64,000 bases of DNA from Branchipolynoe longqiensis (GCA_030323885.1 CM059199.1:39440590-39504589); one strand, 5' to 3'. Positions 10,796 through 21,575 are shown, counted from the stretch's first letter. Notes: generated from the sequence alone by a model not told the origin. Numbers and translations: made by a program.

Positions 10796-11616
10796 ACCCC
10801 TGTCACATTACGACGTGTTTTCCCGCGAGCCGCCAACGCGCAAAATATTTGGTAGCACGCTGGACACGTCCAAGTTTTCGGCGTCTTTGGAGAAAACGTG
10901 ACGGGTTAGTAGCATGCTCTTAGCGCGCAGCCAATGAGGTTCGACGCGCGGCGGACGAAAGTTTCAAGGTCCCACCAGCGGGTTCCCAGCATGTTGTCAG
11001 CGTGTTGTCGGTGCACTGTCGGCGCGTTGACGGCGTGGAGGCAGCGAGTTGGTATCATGTTAGTATTGCGTGAACCCGTACACACCTGCCCCAAACACAT
11101 GAGGACGCGCCTGCAGTGCGTCCAGACCCGCCGCCAACGCGTCCAGGCGCGCCGGCAACACGTCCAACGCGCTGAGAAACGCTGGCGGAGCGCCGACAAC
11201 GCGCCGATAACACGCTGATGGTACGCTGGGAACCGGCTGGCGGGACGTTGCAGACGTGCCGACGGAACGGTCGCAGTTTGGCGAAAAAAATGCCAACATT
11301 AACCGGCTTTGATCAACGTCCTGCCAGCGTTCCACCGGCGCGCCCCCAAGGGGGCCGACGTGTTGCTAACGTGTCCGTAACGCCCCCTCCAACACGTCGG
11401 CGCGTCGGTCCGCGCCGAAAGTTTTGTGCAAGCACAAAACTTTCGCTCCGGACCGATGCGCGCCGACCGGCTCCGTTGCTATGTACCGACGTGCCGGAAA
11501 CGCCCCGGTAATGTACCGGTGACGTACCAGACATGTACCGACGTTTCGCCCAAAAATGCAACCCGTCGGCACACGTCGACCCGCATTGGGCCGAAACATC
11601 ATAGTGTGACAGGGCC
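10796..11616. mobile_element. Foldback element FB-A2
   Basis: The left tip ACCCCTGTCACATTACGACG faces a right tip that reads, reverse complemented, GGCCCTGTCACACTATGATG. The arms are built of CGACGT-, GCGCCGG- and CGTTGTC-like words. Near 11427-11456 lies a perfect palindrome: CGAAAGTTTTGTGC, two bases, then its reverse complement. The right flank is TTTA. No coding region; short frames on both strands reflect GC-rich words. Confidence 0.85.
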
Positions 11617-11620
11617 TTTA

Positions 11621-11970
11621 TACCCCTGTCACATTACGACGTTTCTGCCGGCATGCCGGCAACGCGCAAAATATTTGCAACCCGTCAAGAGACATCCAAC
11701 CTTTCAGCGTTTTGGGAGAAAACTGGACGGCTTAGTAGCATGGTATTAGCGCGCAGCCAACGAGGTTCGACGCCGGTGGACGAAAGTGTCAATGTGCCAC
11801 CAGCTGGTTCCCAGCGTGTTGTCAGCGTGTTGTCAGCGTGTTGTCGGCGCGTTGACGGCATGGAGGAAGCGAGTTGGTATCGTATTAGTATTGTGTGAAC
11901 CCGTACACACCCACCCCCAACACATCAGGATGCGCCGGCGCGCCCCAAACGGGTTTGACGTGTTGCTATG
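11621..11970. mobile_element. Foldback element FB-A3, right half missing
   Basis: Starts TACCCCTGTCACATTACGAC four bases after FB-A2 ends and repeats the FB-A2 left arm in the same order (AACGCGCAAAATATTTG, GGAGAAAAC, AGCGCGCAGCCAACGAGGT, CGTTGACGGC). It stops inside the arm, with no closing inverted repeat. Confidence 0.75.
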
Positions 11971-12296
11971 CATTTCAATCAATGACTGTACAAAATTGAA
12001 CTATTAATCGGCGAACGATGAGACCTGTCAGATTTTTAGGTTCAGGTCAGGTATGGCAACATATACTCAGTCTCTCTCAATTATGAACCTTGCAGTAATC
12101 CCATCAATCACAGAGTGTTCCAGGCATTACTTGTGGGAGCTGCACTGAATCTGCTAGACTGGTACAAAATGACCAGCATACTAAAATGTGTCTAAACAGG
12201 ATTGCAGGTAGGACTCACGCACACTATCGTCTGCCTGCTAAGAGTTAAAGCTAAATAGTTAGATCAAATCTTCAAATCTTCGAAAGCGAAGAATTA

Positions 12297-12505
12297 CATA
12301 TGTTGTGTGTATGATGAAAATGGGAAATATTGTGCTTAGATCGCGAATTGAGCGAATATCTCTTGCATTCCAGGTCCATGTGCTCACCATTACATCAGCT
12401 AGGATCCCTGATGTCACCACCCTACCCACACTTCCCTGTCTCTGTGGCTCCTTGCCTCATAAGCCAGGGCAGAATACTACACTCGTCGCCCTGGAATTGT
12501 AAGTA
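12297..12505 (-). repeat. SINE type B, copy
   Basis: On the minus strand this has the Gln-tRNA-like head seen in the 50.6-51.7 kb array. On the plus strand: ATGAAAATGGGAAATATTGTG, CTTGCATTCC, TAGGATCCCTGATGTCA and GGGCAGAATACTACACTCGT. The tail ends CCCTGGAATTGTAAGTATT. A related head fragment lies at 12632-12765. Confidence 0.75.
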
Positions 12506-12765
12506 TTTTAAATAATGATGTATGCCTTAAATTACGTACATACATGCAATGCACTTACATGCTCGAACACACAGTAGGTCAATAACCATGCACAGCTTAG
12601 ACTATCCAGGATCATGGGCATTGCAACCAGTGTCATGGGTGTGATTAAAATGGTAAATATTGCGCCTCGAGCGGGTATGGAACCCACAACTCTTGCATTC
12701 CGGACCAGTGTGCTATCATTATGACCTATTAGCGCTTAACCAATTAGGCCATATTGTGTCTAAAA

Positions 12766-13529
12766 ATGGTCAGAGTTCAACATTACATGGCATGAATTTC
12801 TTCCTGTCATTTGACACAAATCTGATCATTTTAGATGTAGGTGTACATTTCAATGTAAGCATGTCAATGTGATTAATATAATAAGACTGACATAGTGGAT
12901 ACCACTAGTGTTTTGCCATGAATATCTTACTCATTGCCAACATGACATTTCACCATCAGTAATCAATCAATCAATCAATGATATGTAAACCAGAAGTGAG
13001 TCCGTAAGCAAAGCGGTACTGATCTCCTCCTGGGTTATCCAAATCTACTCTTTACTCTGATACTGACAAAAGTATTCATCAGGTGACCAGGTTGGAGAGC
13101 TTACCTCGGTTGGGCTACGGGGGTTATTGGATGCCCGATTCAATTACCAATGTCGAATTTGATATAAGATTAGGTAGTGAAATTACATATATGCCTGTGG
13201 CACAGTGAGCTTAGACTAGTTTTACGATTGAAAAATATCACAGGAAAGGGAAAAATTATATTAAAATCCTTGATTAGTGCCAGGATATTTAGGTAGGGCA
13301 GTAATTAGGAAACCAACATTAAAATATTAGCCTTTAATGGTTATGGACCATGTTCCCTGGGTTAGTTATCCTGGTCACGTTAGCTCTTCTTCTTGGTTGT
13401 CCATCGATGTCGATGGTGACAGCAACTCATCATTTGTTGTGAACTCGTTGATGACCGATGCGTCCAATGTCCGAATATTAATTAGAACATAGAACACAAT
13501 CTACCTTTTTTTTCGTATGTGTGTGTGTA
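12766..13529. other. Unassigned stretch
   Basis: Contains an AATC tetramer run near 12959-12980. No gene or matching repeat was noticed. Confidence 0.4.
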
Positions 13530-13605
13530 TATTAGTTGTTTAAGCAGGGGAAATTTCAATCGCCGAAGATTTGTCTTCCTTATTCCATTGCTCATTGCCC
13601 TTGAT
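13530..13605 (-). repeat. SINE tail fragment (type A2/C tail)
   Basis: TTAGTTGTTTAAGCAGGGGA followed by AATTTCAATCG and GTCTTCCTTATTCCA: the alternative tail shared by types A2 and C, with no body attached. Confidence 0.7.
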
Positions 13606-13721
13606 TGTTTAAAGTGAAACATTGTTAGTCCGTCGAAGGTGGCATTTTGCTCTCAGTATTATGTGTCCTGCTTCATAAGTTAGCATTGATTTATTATTTG
13701 ACCACTTTTTTTTTGGTGTGG

Positions 13722-13942
13722 TACATTAGTTGTTTAAGCAGGGGAAATTTCAGTCGCAGGCAACTGGTCTGGGTCATTCCACTGCCCCTTGAGCCTATCC
13801 TTGTAATGCTGAACATCTGGCTAGGAAGTGACAAGTATCAATTTTTAAGTCATTGGTTTGACTCGACCAGCATTCAAACTCACGATCCCATGATCTACTA
13901 ACATAGGAGATGGATGCTCTAACTAATTCGGCCATCCCATCT
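13722..13942 (-). repeat. SINE type A2 (A head, C tail)
   Basis: The C-type tail (CATTAGTTGTTTAAGCAGGG, TTTCAGTCGCAGGCAACTGG) leads into the A body at CCTATCCTTGTAATGC and then a complete A head ending TTCGGCCATCCCATCTG. Confidence 0.85.
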
Positions 13943-14034
13943 GTACACCCACTTCCTTATTTACTAGTTGTGTACTTATTGATGGCCATATTAGCCATAC
14001 CACATTTGTCTAACCTCAGCTGTTCAGCTGGCAA

Positions 14035-14327
14035 ATGTACATCTGGATGAAGAAGGGTTGTGCATTGTCGGGGTTGTGTGTTGTTGGTGGTGTGTGTGTG
14101 GGGTGTGTGGGTGTGTGGGTGCGTAGTGTGTCGTGTGTAGTGCGGAGGGCGGAGGGCTGAGGACGGAGGGTGGGTGTGTGGATTCGTAAGTTGCCTTCCA
14201 TCAGTGTGGGCATAGGGGTGGATCAAAACGTGGCACCTGCTCAAATCCAGCACCCACCATACAAACAAACGCTTACCAACACATCCCAAGCAGGACTCCG
14301 AACGGAGAATGCCACCACCTTCTGAAA
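14035..14327. repeat. Dispersed repeat R3, copy 1 (GT-rich plus unique part)
   Basis: A GT-rich segment (GTGTGTGGGTGTGTGGGTGC) is followed by AAGTTGCCTTCCATCAGTGT, CCTGCTCAAATCCAGCACCC and AACACATCCCAAGCAGGACT. The whole block recurs in direct orientation at 15130-15427. Confidence 0.85.
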
Positions 14328-14574
14328 TTTCAACGATTGTTCTATTTTTGTGTATGCACCCTAATACATATATTTCCTGGAATATAATTTGAGTACATGA
14401 CTCATATGCCTCATATATATAAATATATAGTATATGTGAGGATTATATAAGGGATTTAAATGATATATGTAAACATATTTTTATATATGCCAAATATATA
14501 TGCATGTCTATATATTTATTTGTGTGCTAAATATCTATACATATTTCATGTGAGATGAAATATACTGAAACTGG

Positions 14575-14690
14575 TCTACATCCGGTCTACATCCGGTGCA
14601 GGCGAAGAGGCTGCAGGTGGCGCCATGGTTGAGGCCATCGGTCTTACGGAGTATAACAACAATGTTAATAATTCCCTTGCGTATATTTAA
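14575..14690. repeat. Fragment related to 7360-7450
   Basis: CTGGTCTACATCCGGTCTAC, GGTGGCGCCATGG and GGTCTTACGGAGTATAACAA match the LTR-like repeat near 7.4 kb in the same orientation. A 12-bp step (CCGGTCTACATC) is duplicated at the start. Confidence 0.65.
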
Positions 14691-14717
14691 CTGGCATACT
14701 TTTCTACAGAATGCTCC

Positions 14718-14729
14718 TCATATATATGT

Positions 14730-14762
<33 letters not shown>

Positions 14763-14800
14763 CATAAGGATCATATACATATATATATGTAATACATAAG
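14718..14800. repeat. AT microsatellite
   Basis: ATATATATAAATATATA repeats, then CATATATATATG. 14800-15129 beyond it holds nothing recognised. Confidence 0.9.
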
Positions 14801-15129
14801 CACATGAGGAATACATTGCAGAATACTCCATGGATCCCTTCCAGTTGAACCAAGTTCATATACTGATACATATGCAATTGCACATGAGCAGATATTTGTG
14901 GCTTCATTGTTCTGGCAGATTACATCAAGTCGAGCCAGACTATTTATAAGGATTGCTTTCAAAGGAGGGACCAGACTGGAATTACCTACAGGATTGTCGC
15001 CGATCAATCCCGACTGCCACCAACCAGGTCAGAGTGACTGACTAAATGAGCTTCAGGTCTAACAAATGTCCTGATGTGTTCTTGTTTTAAAGCCATGTCA
15101 CACGACGATGCATCACGCAAGCATCCGCC

Positions 15130-15427
15130 TGGCAAATGTCCATCTGGTGCATTGTCGGGGTTGTGTGTTGTCAGTGGTGTGTGTGTCGGGTGTGTGTGTG
15201 TGTTTGTGAGTGCATGGGTGTGTGGGTGTGTAGTGCGTAGTGTGTAGTGCGGATGGCGGAGGGTGGAGGGTGGGTGGGTGGTTTCGGGTAAGTTGCATTC
15301 CATCAGTGTGGGCACAGGGGCGGATCGAAACGTTGCACCTGCTCAAATCCAGCACCCACCATACAAACACACGCTTACCAACACATCCCAAGCAGGACTC
15401 CCAACAGAGAATGCCACCACCTTCTGA
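15130..15427. repeat. Dispersed repeat R3, copy 2
   Basis: Direct-orientation partner of 14035-14327, about 1.1 kb away, nearly identical over the last 130 bp (CATCAGTGTGGGCA to CCACCACCTTCTGA). Confidence 0.85.
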
Positions 15428-15429
15428 CC

Positions 15430-15668
15430 ACTGGTGGGGGGGGGGGGGGGGAGGTGTGTGTGTAAGAGCACTGGGTAAGGTCGATGAGGAGGGAGATAGG
15501 GAGAGGGCAGGGTGGGGATGGGAGGGGGAAGGGGATCGGAAGGGCGGTGAAGCCGGAAGGAGGGAGGAAGCAAAGGGTGGGAGGGGGAGGGAGGGGGGGG
15601 GGAGAGAAGGGGAAGGCGGGAGAATGAGGGAGGGCGGGGCCGAGGGAGGTGGGGACGAGGCAGTAGGG
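15430..15668. repeat. Homopurine, G-run-rich tract
   Basis: About 240 bp that is mostly G and A on the plus strand. It starts with a run of about 16 G and contains repeated GGGAGG, GGGGGAGGG and GGGGAAGGGG. Opposite-strand frames rich in Pro and Ser are artefacts of this composition. It has potential for triplex or G-quadruplex structure. Confidence 0.85.
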
Positions 15669-15827
15669 GCAATATCAGCCAAATCCAAATTACAGGCAAC
15701 TCTCTTTTTTTATTTTAAACTCGCCCTCTCACCTTGTAGCCATATGTGTTTACATGTTAAACACCAGCCAGCAGAATCGATAGAGCACAGACCTCCCATG
15801 CCGGAAGGTTTGTTGGTTTTTGGATTG

Positions 15828-16075
15828 GGTCGTCCTGGCAACATCTAAGGTCATATCAGAACGGGTTCTTACTTGTGACAGGGCGATTTATAGTGCTGCC
15901 CCACTGGGAGAACAGGCTGCCAGGACCATTACCTGATATCCCACTCAGTCACATTATCCTGACACTGAGCACACCAGTCCTTGTTCTATCCTAATAATGC
16001 TCAGCACCTGGCTAGGAAGTGACAATTATCAATTTCTTAGTCATTGGTTTGACTCGAACAGGGTTTGAGCCCATG
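15828..16075 (-). repeat. SINE type A1, left member of a head-to-head pair
   Basis: Tail (CCTGGCAACATCTAAGG) to body and head (GGTTTGACTCGAACAGGG), where it meets an opposite copy. Confidence 0.85.
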
Positions 16076-16350
16076 GGTTCCCATGCAGGAGATCGTGAGT
16101 TCGATTCCCGGTCGAGTCCAACCAATAACTTACAAAATTGATAGTTGTCGCTTCCTAGCCTGATGCTCAGCATTAATAGGATAGGGCAAGGACTGATTAG
16201 CTCAGTGTCAGGATAATCTGAGTGAGTGGGATAGCGGGTCATGGTGATGGCAGCCTGATTTCCCAAGTAGGCATCACTATAAAGTCGCCATGAGTGAGCA
16301 CTGTCCCGACCGGATGACCTTAGATGTTGCCAGGAGGTAGAATGGCAATA
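16076..16350 (+). repeat. SINE type A1/D, right member of a head-to-head pair
   Basis: Begins within the head (GTGAGTTCGATTCCCGGTC) and runs through the body to CCTTAGATGTTGCCAGGAGG. It forms an imperfect inverted repeat of about 250 bp with the preceding copy. Confidence 0.85.
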
Positions 16351-16632
16351 ACAAACCGACTAAAATTAGCATCACTATTGTGCTAATGCTTACACATTTA
16401 CTCTATAGATATGTTAGATCCGGTTCTCTCCCTATACCTACACTGTGCAGCCACCACTATCTAGCTTCAATCTGATCGGCTAGATGCTATCATACCCTGC
16501 CAGCGGTCATCCATCCTCTCTAATGCTATCTCATTTAACTTCTTATCTATAACTTGTGTGGATGTACATTTAGCAGACCCGCAATGGCCGGAAGTAAGGA
16601 TACTTGCCCTAGTACTCCTGAGAGAATTATTC

Positions 16633-16945
16633 GGATTTTTTAATTTTTTAATTTGTTGAGGCTGTATTTATACTGTCCATAGCATGTAAGCCAGGGTAAC
16701 CAGGCTTGTTTTCAATGCAGGCCAGCTGTAGTGTTGGTGTTGTCTTATCAAACAGTAGCTGCTGATAAGTTATTTGATTGTCTGCATTTCAGTAGCAGAT
16801 AGATAGTCTGTTGGTACGTTTAGTAGCCTATGTTAGTTTTTTTGGGCCCTCTTGGCATTGTATATTTGTTCTATTCTTATTACTATGTTAGTTGTTTTCT
16901 TAAGGTTCTATGTTATTAATAATACATTATTTACTAACAAAGATG
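16633..16945 (+). repeat. Dispersed repeat R1, copy 2
   Basis: TTGTTGAGGCTGTATTTATA, CTGTCCATAGCATGTAAGCC and TTTCAGTAGCAGATAGATAG match copies at 4131 and 23700. 16351-16632 is unassigned. Confidence 0.75.
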
Positions 16946-17005
16946 TGGTCTATGCTAAGCAATGACTTGCATGAATATGAACATTTAATTATAATGAACT
17001 ACCTG

Positions 17006-17274
17006 CATTCACCTTCCCTTCCAACAATGTACGGTATATTGAACTCTGATGAATGATGTGGCCAAAATAAATAAGTTTCTTTGTCTGTATAGTGGCAAAC
17101 AAGCTTTTCTTATTTTTAATTTTACTAAGAACATCACCAACAAAGAAGTTCTTAGACAAATTAAAAATAAGAAAAGCTTGTTTGCCAATATACAGACAAA
17201 GAAACTTATTTATTTTGGCCACATCATTCATCAGAGTTCAATATACCGTACATTGTTGGAAGGGAAGGTGAATG
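17006..17274. repeat. Large inverted repeat (127-bp arms) made from a LINE 3' end
   Basis: Arms 17006-17132 and 17148-17274 are reverse complements with about three mismatches, around a 15-bp loop. The right arm is the coding-sense LINE segment that continues to 17432. The left arm is the same segment inverted. The junction words CTAAGAAC and GTTCTTAG close the stem. Confidence 0.95.
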
Positions 17275-17440
17275 GCAGCAGAGGGAGAGGGAGACCAAGA
17301 ACATCATGGTTTACAAATATTTCACAGTGGACAGGCCTGAATTATTCACAGTCTATCAGACCAGCACACCATCGGGACAGGTGGAGAACCATTGCATCCA
17401 ACCCTCGACTAGAGGACGGAACTATTGATTGATTGACCTG
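17148..17440 (+). pseudogene. LINE reverse-transcriptase C-terminal fragment
   Basis: The open frame reads through KKLIYFGHIIHQSS, GKVNGSRGRGRPRTSW, ISQWTGLNYSQS and HRDRWRTIASNPRLEDGT, the same post-RT region as at 6455. The 3' end is TTGATTGATTGA, a short tail typical of LINE insertion. Upstream, the frame runs back into the inverted copy of itself, so the 5' inversion is part of the same insertion. It is not functional. Confidence 0.85.
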
Positions 17441-17449
17441 CATTGTTAT

Positions 17450-17800
17450 GGGACCCGGGGCCGTGGCCGAATAGGTAGAGCGCAGGCTTCCCTTGTGAAA
17501 CGTCGGGAGTTCGAATCTGAGCCGACTCAAACTAATGACTTATAACATTGGTAGTTATCACTACCTAGCCTGGCGTTCAACATTACTAGGATAGGAAAAT
17601 GATAGGTTAGCATAGTAACAGGATAATCTGAGTGTGTGGGATATCAGGTCATGTTACCGGCTAGCTGGTCTCCCAGTGCAGCAGCATTATGATGTCACCA
17701 TGAGTGTGCACTGTCACAAGTTGGTACCCGTCCTTGATATGACCTTAGATGTTGGCAGGGTTTAAAACTCCAAAGACCAACCAACCAAGTAAGCTGCCAT
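17450..17800 (+). repeat. SINE type D (different tRNA-like head, A body)
   Basis: The head GGCCGTGGCCGAATAGGTAG, AGCGCAGGC and CGGGAGTTCGAATC differs from the A head, but from AACTAATGACTTATAACATT onward the sequence is the A1 body and tail. Confidence 0.85.
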
Positions 17801-17804
17801 AAGC

Positions 17805-18376
17805 TGTGTTCACACACGCACTTTAAAGCAACTCATATAAATCGACTTGCCTAGTTTGGCGCACATTCGGCGTGTGAACGCGACACTAAAGCGATTTAGG
17901 GCTGAATCGATTCAGCTAGATCGGTTCATCTATACCACCTCTGTAGGTGGTTTATATGAACCAAATTTTATGATTCAACTTATATCGCCTGTGTGAACGC
18001 AACCGACTTACTTGAGGCGGATTAAGCATGTCACAGTTGAGACCTGAGTTTGTTGACTTTCCGGTAAATTTGCTTTATGAAACTGCTAGCTGTGCACATA
18101 TATTTTTTTCATCATTTATTTTTTGGGTTTCACTGCCCAGCAGAAGTTTTGACCGTTCCAAAACAATACAATTCAGTCGTAACAGATCTAGGTCGAACCC
18201 ACACTCTCTCGGGCTGTCATCGACTAAGCAAAACTGGTGCTGGTTAGTCTGGACTTGCTCATGCGCAGATATTGATTTCTGCCTTAAACCGGTCTATGTG
18301 TGGACACAACACTAAATTGATTCAGATAAATTGACTTGTCTAAGTTGACATAAACTTTGCCCGTGTGAACACAGCT
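17805..18376. mobile_element. Foldback element FB-B1 (GTGTTCACAC tips)
   Basis: The tips AGCTGTGTTCACAC and GTGTGAACACAGCT are exact reverse complements, flanked by ATA on both sides (possible 3-bp target duplication). The arms contain AAATCGACTT, GATTCAG and CTAAATTGATT words. The core (CACTGCCCAGCAGAAGTTTT, CATCGACTAAGCAAAACTGG, GCTCATGCGCAGATATTGAT) is shared, inverted, with 29098-29540. A 95-codon frame in the core is not recognisable. Confidence 0.85.
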
Positions 18377-18696
18377 ATAGAATACCACTTATATTACCCT
18401 TTGTCAGATAAGAAAGCCTGTCATTAGTAATGGCAACAACACACTCATAATTACTGTGTGCAAATATCACGCCAGTTTTCAGCCCAGTCCCCTACGGGTG
18501 ATTGCATGCTGGGATTGTGGGTTTAGTCTGGTCCCATTCAGCCGGGTCCCCTGTGCTTTATTTCTCTATGGACCTGCCTGCTTTTCAAACTAGGGAGTAT
18601 TTCACTGCTGATACCTCCCTTGTGAGATTTCTGTGCAGATGATGTCCACCTGTATCATCATCAGGAGTATCATCATCAGCATCATCAATCCGGTAA
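18377..18696. other. Unassigned stretch
   Basis: A CATCATCAGGAGTATCATC trinucleotide-like patch precedes the next element. Nothing else recognised. Confidence 0.4.
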
Positions 18697-19428
18697 CCTG
18701 GGGCCGTATTCATGAGCTCGGGGTAGGGCTCTAACCATAGGGTAGGGTATCCCCCCCGGCTAATGGTGGCAAATCCGTATTCATGAGCTTGGGGTAGCAC
18801 TACCCTGGGGCTCTAACCGGGGGGTACCCTACCCCATTTTCGACTCAGGGGTAAGGGACTATCCCGAGGGGGTAGTGAGCCTGTGTGGGTCTGAATCTAT
18901 TCAATGCGATCATATTTGATAGATTTAAATACGCAATAAGTGAAATTTTATCAATTTAACCCTAAATCCGAAGCGAAATTCACGCTGCTGGCACAATATT
19001 AATACTTTCGAATCGACGAATGTAAAGTACACAAATCGCTGCCGCTGCAACGACGTCGATATCCATACTGTCGACGTCAAGTAAAAATGGCCGCCGCCGT
19101 CACCGCCGAATCGGCGGGAATTTCTTACGCCCAAATCTATTAAATGCTGTCATATTTAACAGAATTACATATGCAATAAGTGAAATGTTATCAATTTAAC
19201 CCTAAATCCGAAGCGAAATTCACGCTGCTGGTGCAAAGGCGGCGATATTAATACTTTCGAATCGACGAATGTAAACAAAGCGAACGGGTAGCTATCCGCT
19301 CCAGCTAGAACATTGGTGAATACCGATTGACGTATTTAACCGCCGCCGTTAACCCACGGGATAGCTACCCAACGGCTAAGCCTAACCTCCGGCTAACCTT
19401 ACCCTGCACTCATGAATACGGGCCCAGG
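18697..19428. mobile_element. Foldback element FB-C1 (CCTGGGSCCGTATTCATGAG tips)
   Basis: The left end CCTGGGGCCGTATTCATGAG and the right end, reverse complemented, CCTGGGCCCGTATTCATGAG are nearly identical. The arms carry GGGGTAGGG, CTCTAACC and GGGTAGCTACCC words. The core has a direct duplication at about 18892-19060 and 19132-19280, including GCAATAAGTGAAA, AACCCTAAATCCGAAGCGAA and TCGAATCGACGAATGTAAA. That core recurs in FB-C2 at 24486. Confidence 0.9.
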
Positions 19429-19907
19429 AGGGTAATTTCAGCACCACCGACTTTGCGATAAGTTGTGTGTATTTGTCCCCGTTCTCCACTGGCTAACATA
19501 TGTTTTCCTGCCCAAGGGGGACCCGCAACCTGAATGTATTCGATGTCAGTACCGACTGACACCCAAACACATTTAACTAAACCGTGTCGATTTTATCACA
19601 CTTCACCAACAATTTTACAATGCAAACTGCATTCATGACCTTTTCACTAAAGTAAAACAAGAAGACATTTTAGCCCTTTTGAAGACAGCTGGAGTGTATT
19701 TAGATAGTTTATTAAAAGATTTAATCAATTCATTTTTTCATCTATTTCATTCACCTTGACCACAAATTATATGATTGTGAGTTTTTAAATTCATAAGTGT
19801 CTATCAACACATAATTGATTGCATGCTTTTACATTATATGTAAAGGCGATGGTTGAATAAAAAACACATAAATTCTCGCCATGAATATGGCCTATGCTGC
19901 TGACACA
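19429..19907. other. Unassigned stretch
   Basis: AT-rich in the second half; no feature recognised. Confidence 0.4.
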
Positions 19908-20096
19908 TACTTATCGCTTCCTAGCCTGGCGCTTGGCACTAATAGGACAGAGTAGGGACTGGTTAGCTTCATGTCAGGAAAATGTGACTGTGTGGGATAT
20001 CAGGCCATGGTGCTGGCAGCTTGATTTTTGCAGTTGTCAGCACTATAAAGTTGCCATGAGTTTACACTGTCACAATTTGGTACCCGTCCTGATATG
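19908..20096 (+). repeat. SINE type A1, 5'-truncated
   Basis: Starts at the body (TTATCGCTTCCTAGCCTGG) and runs to GGTACCCGTCCTGATATGA without the head. Truncation at a position other than the tail fits LINE-type insertion. Confidence 0.8.
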
Positions 20097-20291
20097 AGAA
20101 AGCGGCCCGAGGTGCAAGAAAGTAAATCAACAATAAAGAAGCTAACATATTAACCTAATTCCGCTGGGAATATTGTTCTAGCATTCTAACAATGCAATAC
20201 ATCACATGGCCATAACAGCAAACATACCCACGTTGCTCACGAGCAAACATTGCAAGCATAAATGATGTTCCTTATTTACACAATTCAATTG

Positions 20292-20973
20292 TTAACACTG
20301 CATAGTCCGATGAAAACATTGTCAAATTTTCAAAAGCAAAACAAGATTTGATTCCAGATATCGAACTTAGATACTGGTTGACTTATCAAACATGTGTAGC
20401 CAGATATAAGGGGGTACTGAGCCAATGTATCTGATTGTTTGTCTGTTGTTGTTTTACGTCCGAGCAACATCTAAAGTCATATCCAGATGGGTACCGACTT
20501 GTGACAGTGGGCACTCATGGTGACTTTATAGTGCTGCCCCACTGGGAGACCAGGCCATCATGACCTGATATCCCACTCAGTCACATTATCCTGACACTGA
20601 GCCAACCAGTCCTTGCCCTATCCTAATAATGCGAAGCACCAGGCTAGGAAGCGACAAGTACCAATTTTTAACTCATCGGTTTGACTCAACCAGGGTTCGA
20701 ACCCACGATTCCATGGTCTACCAACACTGGAGATGGACGCTCTAACTCATTTGGCCATCCGGTCTGGTCCCACATGTTTCTGAAGAAGGCTATGGTGTCA
20801 GTTTTGGAGTGCTTGCCAAAATTAATTGTGCATGGTTGCGCTTCAAATATCTCGAAAGTTAGCCATTTAAAATAAAGTAATTTCAACCTAAAGTAAGGTA
20901 ATTCTAACGATCGACCTAACATATTTATGTCAGAAAATGACAGAAACTCAAAACCATCAGAGTATGCAACTTT
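20292..20973. mobile_element. MITE M1 split by a SINE
   Basis: M1 ends are TTAACACTGCATAGTCCGATG and CATCAGAGTATGCAACTTT. The left half (to about 20436) and the right half (from about 20766, CCCACATGTTTCTGAAGAAGG) match uninterrupted M1 copies and resume in register on either side of the SINE. Confidence 0.85.
20437..20765 (-). repeat. SINE type A1, full length, inside MITE M1
   Basis: Tail GTTGTTGTTTTACGTCCGAG to head TTTGGCCATCCGGTCTGG, with box B as GGGTTCGAACCC. It must be younger than the M1 copy it interrupts. Confidence 0.9.
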
Positions 20974-21202
20974 CATATGTCTCTGCTAGAATTTCAGGGA
21001 CATGGTTTTCCTGCTTAGTTCCACATTATTTATTCTCTGTTGCGTCACATATATGTGTTAGCCTATTTGTACCGTGCCTCTATCAATCTTTGAACAAAGA
21101 CGTATCTGCTTACTGTCACATGTATTACCTTGTGTCTGTCAGTGAACCTTCCTGTGTGTCAATGTACAAAGCTGCTTGCCTAGACTCCTTCTGATGTTAC
21201 AG

Positions 21203-21575
21203 TTAAAGCTGAATTGTCCGGTGGAGCATGACATTTTAAAAACCAAACCAGTTATTAAATTTGAGCATTCACATACTATCTAACTTACATACTGACTCAC
21301 TTATTAAACTTTGATTACCATGTAGAAGGGATGTAGAAGGGAAACTGAACCAATATAATAATATAACCTGTTACTGCAGAAGCGGCTTGTGGTGTCAGAG
21401 TATTGGGATGCTTGCCAAAACTAATTTTATGTTTATTCTTTAAATATATGAAAAGTTAGCCATTTAAAATATAAGTTGCTTCAAAACTAAAGTAAGGTAG
21501 ATTAGAACAATCAATTTAATATAGTACCTCAGACAAATTAGAGAAACTCACAAATATCTGACTATGCAACTTTAA
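21203..21575. mobile_element. MITE M1, uninterrupted copy
   Basis: TTAAAGCTGAATTGTCCGGTG at the left and CTGACTATGCAACTTTAA at the right form the terminal inverted repeat and include the TTAA target. Length 373 bp. The interior has TGCTTGCCAAAACTAATTTT and GTTAGCCATTTAAAAT, the family's hallmark words. Confidence 0.85.

Noticed and set aside
15113..15848. Frames of about 190-200 codons on both strands
   Set aside because: They read through the GT-rich block and the homopurine tract; Pro/Ser and Gly/Glu composition follows directly from these repeats.
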